Virus record (IMG/VR): IMGVR_UViG_3300017963_000345
Span: 1 to 50,355 of that record
Source of the DNA: a virus
Direction: 5' to 3' (one strand)
DNA length: 50,355 nt
The first letter of the stretch is position 1; the number at the start of each line of letters is the position of its first letter. The notes beneath the pieces were generated by a model. That model was not told the origin of the DNA. It did no database searches and worked only from the letters and a program-made list of their open reading frames with translations. The translations under genes and the position numbers were made by a program. Below, in pieces: positions 32,329-39,919 of this stretch.

Positions 32329-32902
32329 TCTGTTCCTGCTGCTTAGCCTCAATGGCCTTGGCAATAAGCTCTCGCTCTGACGAAGAGAGTTCAGAGAAAT
32401 CGACGCCAGAACGTAGCTTGTCGAAGATCTCCCTTTCTTTTACATCCAGTGTACCCAGATCTACCATTTGAATAGGTCGATCTGACTCAGAAGCTTCTGC
32501 GGCTTCAAACGCCTCAGCCAGTTGCTGCTCGATCTGCTCGAAGTAGTCATCTCCCAACAGTTCATCGTATTGTTCAGTCTTGATCCATACCTTGGATTTA
32601 TCTCGGTTGAACAGTCCTTCTTGGTACTCAAGACCTCGAACGTAGTAGTGACCACGACGAGACTGCTTTATCGCTAATATGGGTTTGATGGGTAGGCGTT
32701 CGGTTGCGGGCGTAACTGGACCCTCGGCCGCATCAGCAAATCCAATCTCGGCGTAGAAGCCTTCGTACTGGTAGATGTCAATACCTAAGCGCTTTTGGAA
32801 CTGATCTGCTTTGTATGGTCTTGGTGTTTCGCCCGGGTTACTTTTCGGCATGTACCCAAAGATTCGCTCTGCCAATAAATCAAAGTCAGACCTGCTCGTC
32901 AT
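32318..32902 (-). CDS. Unknown charged protein (194 aa)
   Basis: I choose the ATG at 32902 (MTSRSDFDLLAERIFGY) because GAAGAAG precedes it; the frame is open 21 codons further into the previous gene. The middle holds KPILAIKQSRRGHYYVRGLEYQEG, a basic strand-rich stretch, and the last third is strongly acidic and helical (LAEAFEAAEASESD, SSSERELIAKAIEAKQQEQ). No family recognised. Confidence 0.65.
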   Translation of the reverse strand: MTSRSDFDLLAERIFGYMPKSNPGETPRPYKADQFQKRLGIDIYQYEGFYAEIGFADAAEGPVTPATERLPIKPILAIKQSRRGHYYVRGLEYQEGLFNRDKSKVWIKTEQYDELLGDDYFEQIEQQLAEAFEAAEASESDRPIQMVDLGTLDVKEREIFDKLRSGVDFSELSSSERELIAKAIEAKQQEQNDE

Positions 32903-33608
32903 CTTCTTCAGTTCCGTCCAGGTCGGTCTCGTCAGGATCGAGTCCATCATCGTATCGGTACTCATCTTCTTCCTCCTCCAATGGTCCTATATGTGCTGTT
33001 ATGATGTTGCCCATAACGTCCCGCAGTTTGCCTAACGCCAAGAAACGATAGTCCACCTGCACGAACGCATCAATGTCTTCTTCCTCGGTCTGCTTTACGG
33101 TACGACACATAATCATGTGTTCCGTCACCGTGACGTCTTGCCGGCCGTCTTGTACTGGTGTTAATCGACAGTACAACATGATGCTGTACTGTCCGTCGGG
33201 CCAAGCTTGCACTCCCAGAAAGTCATTCATCTGGTTGGGGTTCATCAACGGGGCTGCTAGCAATGGTAGGTATACCGGCGGTTCCAGCAGCACAACCTCG
33301 TCTGCCCTCTTCTCCACACCGTACGCCATCACGATGTTGTTATGACGAAACAGTCCTTCGAGCGATTGGTACTCAGGAGGCACCACCCCTGCAATCACAA
33401 CATCGGTATCTTCCACCTCTACTACGATCGAAACTTTACGATAAGCTTCTCTACCCTGCTGACCGTCTTCAGTTTCCTCTACGATGACGAACCAGTCGTC
33501 GGGTTGAATGTCGTCTTGTTGGGTACAAACCACAAAAGATCTATCTCCCGACGCAATGTCTTCATAGGTCTCTACATCTACTTTACGTCGTATGGTTTGC
33601 TCTGCCAT
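32886..33608 (-). CDS. ASCH/DUF3850-like protein with acidic tail (240 aa)
   Basis: The N-terminus follows a pattern I associate with ASCH and DUF3850 domains: VDVETYEDIASGDRSFVV, then QQDDIQPDDWFVIVEE, then VSIVVEVED, the 'I..G.K..EvR..d....vGD.l.l.E' layout of a PUA-like beta barrel. Such domains bind RNA or modified bases. The C-terminal 35 residues are almost all Asp and Glu. The family match is by eye and moderate. The ATG overlaps the previous stop. Confidence 0.55.
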   Translation of the reverse strand: MAEQTIRRKVDVETYEDIASGDRSFVVCTQQDDIQPDDWFVIVEETEDGQQGREAYRKVSIVVEVEDTDVVIAGVVPPEYQSLEGLFRHNNIVMAYGVEKRADEVVLLEPPVYLPLLAAPLMNPNQMNDFLGVQAWPDGQYSIMLYCRLTPVQDGRQDVTVTEHMIMCRTVKQTEEEDIDAFVQVDYRFLALGKLRDVMGNIITAHIGPLEEEEDEYRYDDGLDPDETDLDGTEEDDEQV

Positions 33609-33814
33609 TAGTCAATTACCGTCGGGAGTTTGGCGTACAGCTGGTGTAGAGCAGAGTAGACTGAATTGCGTCGCTCTGTAAGCTCATCGACCGCATGTTC
33701 ATCGTGACAACCATACCGACGAAAAAATCGACGCAGATCTTTAGCTTCTGCGTTTAACTGCCTGGCTTGGTGTTCGGTACGCTCTATAGCGTCGAGGGTG
33801 TCTCGGTAATCCAT
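33608..33814 (-). CDS. Small helical protein after the reductase (68 aa)
   Basis: A 68-aa helical protein (MDYRDTLDAIERTEHQ) with a basic middle (KDLRRFFRRYG). AAGGAG nine bases before the ATG is a strong site. It resembles the N-terminus of the 138-aa protein at 29286-29702. It lies directly after the reductase gene. No function known. Confidence 0.65.
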   Translation of the reverse strand: MDYRDTLDAIERTEHQARQLNAEAKDLRRFFRRYGCHDEHAVDELTERRNSVYSALHQLYAKLPTVID

Positions 33815-33829
33815 CTTTGTTTCTCCTTA

Positions 33830-36556
33830 TCAACACCTGCTGTAGCCGCAGTTGCGGCAGTATGGGCATTTGCCCGGAATGGTTACAAGCGTATGGTTGC
33901 CGCAATCAGGGCAGTAATCGTACGGCAGCTTGACGCCGTCGGCTTCTGCTTGCTTAGCTGTTCGTTCTAGTTCTTCCTGGTACTGATCTGTTGCTTCTTC
34001 TGCATCACCATTGGTGTCACCATATAGGACATAACTGGCGATTTTATCGAACGCGGTGCGGTCACCGCTAACTTCCCTCAACTCGTCCAGCAGGTCGCGC
34101 ATCTGCTCGAACCCGAATGGGATGTTGCTCATTGGGAAGTCTGCTGATAAATACCTGTCGATGATTTTAGCGATGGTATCCGGTAGAGAATGTTTGGTGT
34201 TGGGACCAAAACCAACTTGACCCCTACCCAGGATACCCATCAGTTGGTCCCGGATGATCTCGAGGCGGGTATGCTGGTTGACGTGGCGGTTGTTAGGCCA
34301 ACGCAAGATAACGCTGATCAACCTTCCAATTGCTTCAGTGTCAGCCGACACATCACCCCTGCTGGCCAGAAGGAAGATGTCTCTGGGCTCTCCTGATCGC
34401 GAATCGTGCCGCAGCGTGGCGTGCAAGTTGCCTACGGGAGACTCTTCCGAGAACGTAACGGAGTAACCGACGTCAGGACGCTCCAAGATGACGCCGAGAT
34501 CGTCTCGACCTTCAACCACCTCTACTTCTACTTCTTCCGGTTCCGGTTCGTTCAGGTACAGTACCTGCTCGTCTCGAGAGCCATCACGATAAACGGTTCC
34601 GCCTTTACAGCCCAGTTCCCACATCAGCCGATATGCCGTCGATATATCCTCGGGTGTAGCCGAGTTGGGCACATTCACGGTTTTGCTCAAGCTACTGTCT
34701 ATCCATCGCTGCATCGCCGCTTGTGTTCGCACGTGCTGTTCTGGTGTGATGCCTTTTTGTGCCGTCACTACGTAATCAGGCCACTGCTTGCGGTCAGTGC
34801 CAAACTTGTTGGCGATCTCATCTCCGACTGGTGGACGTTCCGTCACGATACCGATACGTGTCGTCGATGTATACTCTAACTCGAAGAAAGGTTCGCAGCC
34901 TGATGAGGTGCGCAGAAGGCTAGCGACACTGCCTGTGGGTGCAACGGTATTGACAGTTACATTACGGATACCGCCGGCCTCTTCTAGACGGTCCCGAACC
35001 GCCTTGGCGTGTCGTTTCATAAACCCGCTCTTGGGAAACAGTTCGGCATCAAACGCAGGGAAAGGTCCGCGCTCAGCAGCTAAGTCTATGGAAGCCAGAT
35101 AACTTTGGCTAGCGAAATGCTTCATCAACCGATCAGTAAACTTGAGAGCTTCGTCAGAGCCGTATCGTAGTCCCAGCCGCAGCAGCATCTCACCATAACC
35201 GAGCAGTCCCAAACCAACTCGGCGCTCTTTGTTCTGCTGCTGCTCCACCAGTTTATCATGGTGCTGGTTTAGATCATTGACGTTGTCTAGGAAGCGTACG
35301 CCAGTACGACATGCAGCGGCCAAACCATCCCAGTCGACCTGTTTGGCCGCCACGGTGGCGGTGCGTTCCTGCTCCGGAAACTGGTCATCCTGCAGCACAA
35401 ACTTAGATAGGTTGAGATGACCGAGGTTACACACAGCCGAATCCGTCAGGACCTGTTCTGCACATGGATTAGTTCCTACCAAGGGAGCGTAGTAGTAACT
35501 GTTCGACAGGTCGTTGCAGCGTTCCATGAAGAGAATGCCAGGCTCTCCAGACTCCCACGCCCTTTGGATGATCTGATTCCATAGCTCCCGCGCTTTGATG
35601 GTTTGATACACTACAACAGGTTTGTTCAGCTGATCTCGCCACCGCCACAGGTCACCATCCCACAGTTCGTCATAATCTGGATCATCCAAGTCAGGGAAAA
35701 CCAAATCCCAGTCACCGTCCTGCTCAACCAACTTCATGAAATCGTTGGTCAGCATAACGCTGATGTTGGCGTTTTTGAGTAGGTTTCGGTTTCGGCTCAC
35801 CACCTCGCCAGAGGGGGTTTTGAATTCTTCACGCAGCGCCTTGACCTGGATGAACTCCAAGATGTCTGGGTGCCAGCACCACTGACAAATCATGGCTGCG
35901 CCCCTTCGACTTCCGCCCTGCTCTACCGCGCCCGTGATCTGGCTGAACTGTTCTGCCCAACTGACGCTACCCGAGCTGCGGCCGTTTACTTTACGTACGA
36001 TAGCGCCCCTGGGACGCAGAACCGAGAGTGGGGTACCGACGCCTCCACCTCGTGAGTACGTCTCAAACAAGCGTCCCCAGTGCGCCGTGATGGCGGCCCT
36101 GGAGTCACCCTGTGGATTGAACACGTAGCAGTTGAACAAAGTCAGCGTATAGTCGGGTCGACCCAAACCAGCCAAAATACGACCCGCCGCGATGAACTTT
36201 TCATTGACCATCAAGTCGTATACGGTATCGGCAAATTCTTTGCCTTTAGGGTCTTCTGCTGCAACAGCATCTGCGACCCGTCGACAGATCTCGGCGTAGG
36301 TTTTTTCGATGATGTACTCGAGCCGATGGCGCGGAATTCGTATAATGGTTTCCTTATTGTCATTGTCAATACGAACATCGTAGTGTTGATCCGGATGCAC
36401 CTTCGTTACAGTTCCAATCTCCCTCGACTCGACTTTGCGCGCTTCGCGGTCAAACGTCCTCTCGATCGACGCAACTACCAGGTCACCTTGTCGAAGTTGT
36501 TGATCACTGGATTTTCGGGCGTAGCGGTCCAAGCGGATACGATCACAATACTGCAT
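33830..36556 (-). CDS. nrdJ: Adenosylcobalamin-dependent (class II) ribonucleotide reductase (908 aa)
   Basis: Class II large subunit. It has FNCYVFNP (first active-site Cys), the NPC-A-E-Q box (about residue 363; usually NPCGE), AVCNLGHLNLSKF, VAPTGSVAS (about 540), a TSCPD-like region after residue 650, and a C-terminal zinc ribbon CPDC...CPYCRNC plus a final Cys that regenerates the active-site disulfide. It reduces ribonucleotides using B12, so no NrdB partner is needed, and none is seen. Residues about 18-80 (LRQGDLVVASIERTF...EIGTVTKVH) form an extra beta-barrel-like insert near the N-terminus, which is unusual. AAAGGA lies before the ATG. It supplies dNTPs for phage replication and implies the host provides cobalamin. 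Confidence 0.93.
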   Translation of the reverse strand: MQYCDRIRLDRYARKSSDQQLRQGDLVVASIERTFDREARKVESREIGTVTKVHPDQHYDVRIDNDNKETIIRIPRHRLEYIIEKTYAEICRRVADAVAAEDPKGKEFADTVYDLMVNEKFIAAGRILAGLGRPDYTLTLFNCYVFNPQGDSRAAITAHWGRLFETYSRGGGVGTPLSVLRPRGAIVRKVNGRSSGSVSWAEQFSQITGAVEQGGSRRGAAMICQWCWHPDILEFIQVKALREEFKTPSGEVVSRNRNLLKNANISVMLTNDFMKLVEQDGDWDLVFPDLDDPDYDELWDGDLWRWRDQLNKPVVVYQTIKARELWNQIIQRAWESGEPGILFMERCNDLSNSYYYAPLVGTNPCAEQVLTDSAVCNLGHLNLSKFVLQDDQFPEQERTATVAAKQVDWDGLAAACRTGVRFLDNVNDLNQHHDKLVEQQQNKERRVGLGLLGYGEMLLRLGLRYGSDEALKFTDRLMKHFASQSYLASIDLAAERGPFPAFDAELFPKSGFMKRHAKAVRDRLEEAGGIRNVTVNTVAPTGSVASLLRTSSGCEPFFELEYTSTTRIGIVTERPPVGDEIANKFGTDRKQWPDYVVTAQKGITPEQHVRTQAAMQRWIDSSLSKTVNVPNSATPEDISTAYRLMWELGCKGGTVYRDGSRDEQVLYLNEPEPEEVEVEVVEGRDDLGVILERPDVGYSVTFSEESPVGNLHATLRHDSRSGEPRDIFLLASRGDVSADTEAIGRLISVILRWPNNRHVNQHTRLEIIRDQLMGILGRGQVGFGPNTKHSLPDTIAKIIDRYLSADFPMSNIPFGFEQMRDLLDELREVSGDRTAFDKIASYVLYGDTNGDAEEATDQYQEELERTAKQAEADGVKLPYDYCPDCGNHTLVTIPGKCPYCRNCGYSRC

Positions 36557-36595
36557 CGGGCGGAAATCCTTTCGCCGTAGTGGTTATTCTGGTTG

Positions 36596-36605
36596 TGTTT
36601 TACAG
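36596..36605 (-). promoter_or_regulatory. CTGTAAAACA element upstream of the reductase
   Basis: Minus strand reads TCGACTGTAAAACA (36610-36597), 40 bases before the reductase ATG. The same words precede the RuvC-like gene (37784-37771); a shorter CTGTAAAACA lies at 21576-21567, and TCGACTGTAAAA also occurs at 25901-25890, 135 bases before the clamp. Possibly a middle-promoter or processing element. Confidence 0.3.
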
Positions 36606-36612
36606 TCGATCG

Positions 36613-36783
36613 TTAGTCGTCGGAAGGCTCAGTGGCAGGTTCGATGGTTTCGGCTGGAGCATGACAACCGCAATTGCCGCAGTGGTGCTCGTCGCGCTTA
36701 GGTACCGATAGAGAGCCGGTACGGAAAGAGGTCTTCTTGGTTTCGCCGTCACAGTTAGGACAGCTGTGCTCATCGTCGCACAT
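36613..36783 (-). CDS. Small zinc-ribbon protein before the reductase (56 aa)
   Basis: A 56-aa frame with CPNC at residues 8-11 and CGNCGC at 35-40, the spacing of a rubredoxin-like or zinc-ribbon fold, plus an acidic tail. AAAGGAAG eight bases before the ATG supports translation. It sits immediately upstream of the reductase in the same direction. The cysteines could be redox-active and serve the reductase, but a purely structural zinc site is equally possible. Confidence 0.65.
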   Translation of the reverse strand: MCDDEHSCPNCDGETKKTSFRTGSLSVPKRDEHHCGNCGCHAPAETIEPATEPSDD

Positions 36784-36785
36784 GG

Positions 36786-37250
36786 TTACTTCCTTTGCTT
36801 TTGTTTGAGTTTGATGATGTTTTTTAATTGCTGTACTGGGATCACCAGCTCGGATTCTCCCAAAACATCGTCCGCCTGTACCATCCCTTTAATGGTTGCA
36901 GTGTCGCCGTGACGTTGTATGTCATCCACCGAGATCAACTCAACCAGTTCAGGCAAAGAACCTTCCATCTCTGGTTGTTGCTGTTGCCGTCGTAAGTTAG
37001 TAGCTTCGTCGCGAGCGTTCTGGAGCTGCTGTTTCAGCCCTGCTACCTGAGCATCAGCTACTCTGAGTTTTCTTTCATATTCATCTATCTGACTGCGCAG
37101 CTTCGTTGTTTCTTTACGAAGCTGCACCACCTCATCGGTAGGTACTTCTGGAATTGGATTAGCGAGTACTTTCTCGCCGCCCTTCAACACACGGGGCAGT
37201 TTAGCTGCAGCTGATGGTTGTCGGTGGTCTATGATTTTGTGTTTCCCCAT
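36786..37250 (-). CDS. Coiled-coil protein (154 aa)
   Basis: A basic N-terminus, then a long coiled coil from about residue 40 to 92 (VVQLRKETTKLRSQIDEYER, ending RRQQQQPEM), then an acidic beta/helical C-terminal domain (ELVELISVDDIQRHGDTATI) and a Lys-rich end. It lies between the RuvC-like nuclease and the zinc-ribbon gene. It may be an oligomeric DNA-binding or scaffold protein; no family recognised. Confidence 0.65.
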   Translation of the reverse strand: MGKHKIIDHRQPSAAAKLPRVLKGGEKVLANPIPEVPTDEVVQLRKETTKLRSQIDEYERKLRVADAQVAGLKQQLQNARDEATNLRRQQQQPEMEGSLPELVELISVDDIQRHGDTATIKGMVQADDVLGESELVIPVQQLKNIIKLKQKQRK

Positions 37251-37255
37251 TTGTT

Positions 37256-37765
37256 TTACTCTGTAAATACAACCAAGCTACAATACTTCGCTACGTTGGC
37301 TGCGTCTGCTTCATGCTCTGTGGGTAAGTGTTGAAACTCGGGACACGTGTGCATCGAGAGTTTGCCTTTGACTTTCGTTGCTCCGTGATAGCGACCTGCC
37401 CAGGTTTTGTGGACTGATGGTGTGACGAGGTAACATGGAATAGATCGCTCCATGCAACAAGCCAGCAGTACGCCAATCATCAGATTGACTCGCTCCATAT
37501 TTCCAATGAAACCTTTGCCTCCCCTAAGTTGATACCTCTCTACTCCACAGCGGTCGGGTTTGTACCAGTCAAGTTGTTTGGCCACGTGTTCCGAAAACAG
37601 TTGGAGCCCTTCCGTCACATCCCCGTCACCAATACCATCTATTACGTCTGTATCCTTCAATCCGTCGGGCCCGTAGATGCCTAAAGCACAGTTGTGCTTA
37701 CCTGGATCCCACCCAATAACACGATGGATAGGAATAGACAAGGCAAGTGGTTTCTTTCGGGCCAT
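37256..37765 (-). CDS. RuvC-like Holliday-junction endonuclease (169 aa)
   Basis: The RuvC pattern is clear: VIGWDPGKHNCALGIY with D20, GVERYQLRGGKGF with a Glu near residue 76, and a C-terminal HEADAANVAKYCS with E152 and D154, giving the four-carboxylate RNase H-type site. The length fits RuvC (about 170). Phage enzymes of this type cut branched DNA before packaging or in recombination. It is the first gene of the replication block proper, preceded by a CTGTAAAACA element nine bases before the ATG. Confidence 0.8.
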   Translation of the reverse strand: MARKKPLALSIPIHRVIGWDPGKHNCALGIYGPDGLKDTDVIDGIGDGDVTEGLQLFSEHVAKQLDWYKPDRCGVERYQLRGGKGFIGNMERVNLMIGVLLACCMERSIPCYLVTPSVHKTWAGRYHGATKVKGKLSMHTCPEFQHLPTEHEADAANVAKYCSLVVFTE

Positions 37766-37770
37766 GTAGA

Positions 37771-37780
37771 TGTTTTACAG
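37771..37780 (-). promoter_or_regulatory. CTGTAAAACA element before the RuvC-like gene
   Basis: Minus strand reads TCGACTGTAAAACA, identical over 14 bases to the element upstream of the reductase. It ends just before the ATG at 37765, so it cannot leave room for a long leader here. Confidence 0.3.
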
Positions 37781-37792
37781 TCGAGGCGGGAA

Positions 37793-38197
37793 TTACTCGT
37801 CAGTGTCGGCAGGTTTTTTCGCTACAGCCTTCTTTACTGCTGCTTTTTTGGTACGCGGCTTACGTGCAGGCTTTTTCGCTGCCTCTTCGGCCTTTGCCAG
37901 CTTGGCTTTGAGTTCCTCAGCTTCTTTTTCTGCTGCTTGTTTTGCATCAGCAGCTTTAAGTAGATCTTCTCGAAGAGCTTCTACAATATTGTGGTGCTTC
38001 TGCGCCTGCTCTAACTCGGCCGCCAACTGGTCCTCCAGCTCGTTCACCTGCGCGAGCAGTTTTGTATTGACATGCTCAAGCCTCACTACCGTGTCGGCCA
38101 GGTTGACCTTAGGGTTGTTCATCGAAACCGATTTGTCAGCGCCAGGCGAGGCCTGCTTGATTTTGCCAGATCGGCTCATAAAAACTTTCTTGCCCAT
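37793..38197 (-). CDS. Coiled-coil protein with histone H1-like Lys/Ala tail (134 aa)
   Basis: Residues 35-100 form a coiled coil (LADTVVRLEHVNTKLLAQVN, LKAKLAKAEEAAKK). The last 30 residues are Lys-, Ala- and Pro-rich (KKPARKPRTKKAAVKKAVAK), like histone H1 tails and bacterial Hc1-type proteins. It is expected to bind DNA through the tail and oligomerise through the coil. A strong ribosome site (AAGGAGATAGTC) precedes the ATG. It may compact phage or host DNA or scaffold replication; this is inference from composition. Confidence 0.7.
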   Translation of the reverse strand: MGKKVFMSRSGKIKQASPGADKSVSMNNPKVNLADTVVRLEHVNTKLLAQVNELEDQLAAELEQAQKHHNIVEALREDLLKAADAKQAAEKEAEELKAKLAKAEEAAKKPARKPRTKKAAVKKAVAKKPADTDE

Positions 38198-38215
38198 GAC
38201 TATCTCCTTATTTGG

Positions 38216-38884
38216 TTAGCAGTACCCCAATAGGGTCGCTACGTTCATTTCTACTGCGCTGGTAGGATCCAGCCAGGTTTTGTGACTGTGGTACGCTATG
38301 TATAGTTCTTGTAGAGCCGCAATACTGGTCGCCCAAGTACCCGCAACCACAGGTGTGATGGTGTTCCATGTGTCGGCTACTGGGTGCGCTACAGCAGACG
38401 CAATGTGTGCTGCGTACTGTGTTTGCGCATCACCAATCCAGGTAATCAGCGTGGCTAGGTTGGTTGGTACTGCTGCTGTAATGCTACCCACAGCAGAGTC
38501 ATGCACGGCTACGCTATCGAAGTGAAGCTGCATCTCCTCGTTGAGAGACACCGCCATCGCTAGTGCGTGGGTTTGTGCTAGCGTTCCGTACTTGGCGTCG
38601 ATCAAGTAGTCCAGCGCGTACTCAGCGTCGTGGTTCTTGTCTTGGTAGTGGTGTACTGAGCTGAGGGTGAACACCTTCAACAAACCGTTGGACACATACT
38701 CAGCGACCCATTGTTTAACACCAGGGTCAAATTGACTGAACGCTTGAGCTGGAATGTCCAGTACAGCACCTGGCTTCATGTCAATCAGAATAGGAAACGC
38801 TGCCGTACCGGCGCCCCAATTGGTTCGTGTCGACACAATTGCTTGGTTAGGTCGACCTTTGGATACGTTCATAAGTCGGATCAT
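38216..38884 (-). CDS. Phage structural protein with HLA-type module (222 aa)
   Basis: I start it at 38884 (MIRLMNVSKGRPNQ), with AGGAACC seven bases ahead. Residues 1-75 look like a beta-rich virion domain (GAVLDIPAQAFSQFDPGV); residues about 108-205 form the same His/Ala module as in the 558-aa baseplate protein (FDSVAVHD, then YAAHIASAVAHPVADTWNT). It is transcribed from the late motif at 39858-39878 after the 313-aa gene. Probably a neck, tail or baseplate component. Confidence 0.65.
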   Translation of the reverse strand: MIRLMNVSKGRPNQAIVSTRTNWGAGTAAFPILIDMKPGAVLDIPAQAFSQFDPGVKQWVAEYVSNGLLKVFTLSSVHHYQDKNHDAEYALDYLIDAKYGTLAQTHALAMAVSLNEEMQLHFDSVAVHDSAVGSITAAVPTNLATLITWIGDAQTQYAAHIASAVAHPVADTWNTITPVVAGTWATSIAALQELYIAYHSHKTWLDPTSAVEMNVATLLGYC

Positions 38885-38892
38885 GTTGGTTC

Positions 38893-39834
38893 CTACAAAG
38901 GAAAATAGGTGGCTGGTTCGTACTTCTGAAAGATCGTGGTGTTGATATCCCACGACGTCAGAAGGTCTTGTGGCGCAAAATCAGTCACACCGTTAATACG
39001 CCACCTGGTACCATCGTTGACTTTAGCTATCCAGTCTTCTGTCGTGATGGCTGTAATGGTATTGTCGAGGTAGAAGTTTTGCTCCTGCCAATCATCGTAT
39101 GAACCGAATTCTTGTAACATGTTCGCTTTACGCGTACGCGGGATGTTGGCTTTAATTACGTAGTCTTCTAAACGATCATAGCGGATGTACAGCATCGCAA
39201 ACCGAGGTGATTCAGCAGCCACCGATGGGCGGTTGAGCGTGATTTTGATGTCTACCCACGGATTGAATAGACGCTGCTTCAAGGCAGTCTCGGTGAACTC
39301 CACGTAGTCTTGGTCTGATGGAGCCTTCAAGAAGGCGTTGATGTCGGTGCCTCCAGGTTTGTCCGTCAAAGCGAAGATGTGGTCTATTGTTCCTACGTTG
39401 GTTTTGATGTCCATACGGCTCACCAGAAAACCTGAGGTGGCTCCAGGCATCAAAACGAATTGGCGTGGTCGACTACGGCGATCGTAGTCAACGATTACGT
39501 TCATGGCTCTGATGGACGGATGAGTAACGTCCACTACCTCGGTGTGTGTACCATACTTCTGGTAACCACCTACTTGGCCCGTTCCCCAGCAGCAACGACA
39601 CGCGCTGTTAGGGCTTACTTCGATATCGAAACAGCTACAGCGGCGGCTGCGTCCTTTGGGTAGTCGGCTGTAGAAGTAGATGTTCGTCACAACAGTCTCT
39701 ACCGCAATTTGATTCTCTACCGCGATGCGTGGAATCAATTGCTCAGTGGCGATGTTGTGAGCGTGTTCACGCAGTACGTCTTGGCCGACGTGTACGCGAT
39801 CATCACGTTTTGGTCTGTATAATCGAGATGCCAT
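38893..39834 (-). CDS. Virion neck/connector-type protein with Cys knuckle (313 aa)
   Basis: I use the ATG at 39834 (MASRLYRPKRDD); upstream codons would run through the promoter-like motif. Residues about 75-100 hold CSCFDIEVSPNSACRCCWGTG, a C-x-C then C-x-C-C-x-GTG cluster like the zinc knuckle seen in several myophage neck or head-completion proteins (C..C.GTG.v.GGY). The rest is beta-rich and resembles virion proteins. It is the first gene of a leftward late block that diverges from the rightward block at 39920. The knuckle match is by eye. Confidence 0.6.
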   Translation of the reverse strand: MASRLYRPKRDDRVHVGQDVLREHAHNIATEQLIPRIAVENQIAVETVVTNIYFYSRLPKGRSRRCSCFDIEVSPNSACRCCWGTGQVGGYQKYGTHTEVVDVTHPSIRAMNVIVDYDRRSRPRQFVLMPGATSGFLVSRMDIKTNVGTIDHIFALTDKPGGTDINAFLKAPSDQDYVEFTETALKQRLFNPWVDIKITLNRPSVAAESPRFAMLYIRYDRLEDYVIKANIPRTRKANMLQEFGSYDDWQEQNFYLDNTITAITTEDWIAKVNDGTRWRINGVTDFAPQDLLTSWDINTTIFQKYEPATYFPL

Positions 39835-39857
39835 GTTTTCGTACGAGAGATAAACCT

Positions 39858-39878
39858 CTCCCACTAGAGTTTAACGAA
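39858..39878 (-). promoter_or_regulatory. Late-promoter-like motif, copy 4 (divergent pair, left)
   Basis: Minus strand reads TTCGTTA, two bases, CTCTAGTGGGAG. It lies 23 bases before the ATG at 39834 and 13 bases from the oppositely oriented copy at 39892-39912. Confidence 0.65.
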
Positions 39879-39891
39879 GTTATGCGTTGGT

Positions 39892-39912
39892 CACGTTATC
39901 CTCTAGTAGAGG
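39892..39912 (+). promoter_or_regulatory. Late-promoter-like motif, copy 5 (divergent pair, right)
   Basis: Plus strand reads CACGTTA, two bases, CTCTAGTAGAGG, a perfect match. It ends seven bases before the ATG at 39920, so its AGAGG also serves as the ribosome site; if RNA starts inside the motif the leader would be under 20 bases. Confidence 0.7.
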
Positions 39913-39919
39913 AAATTAC

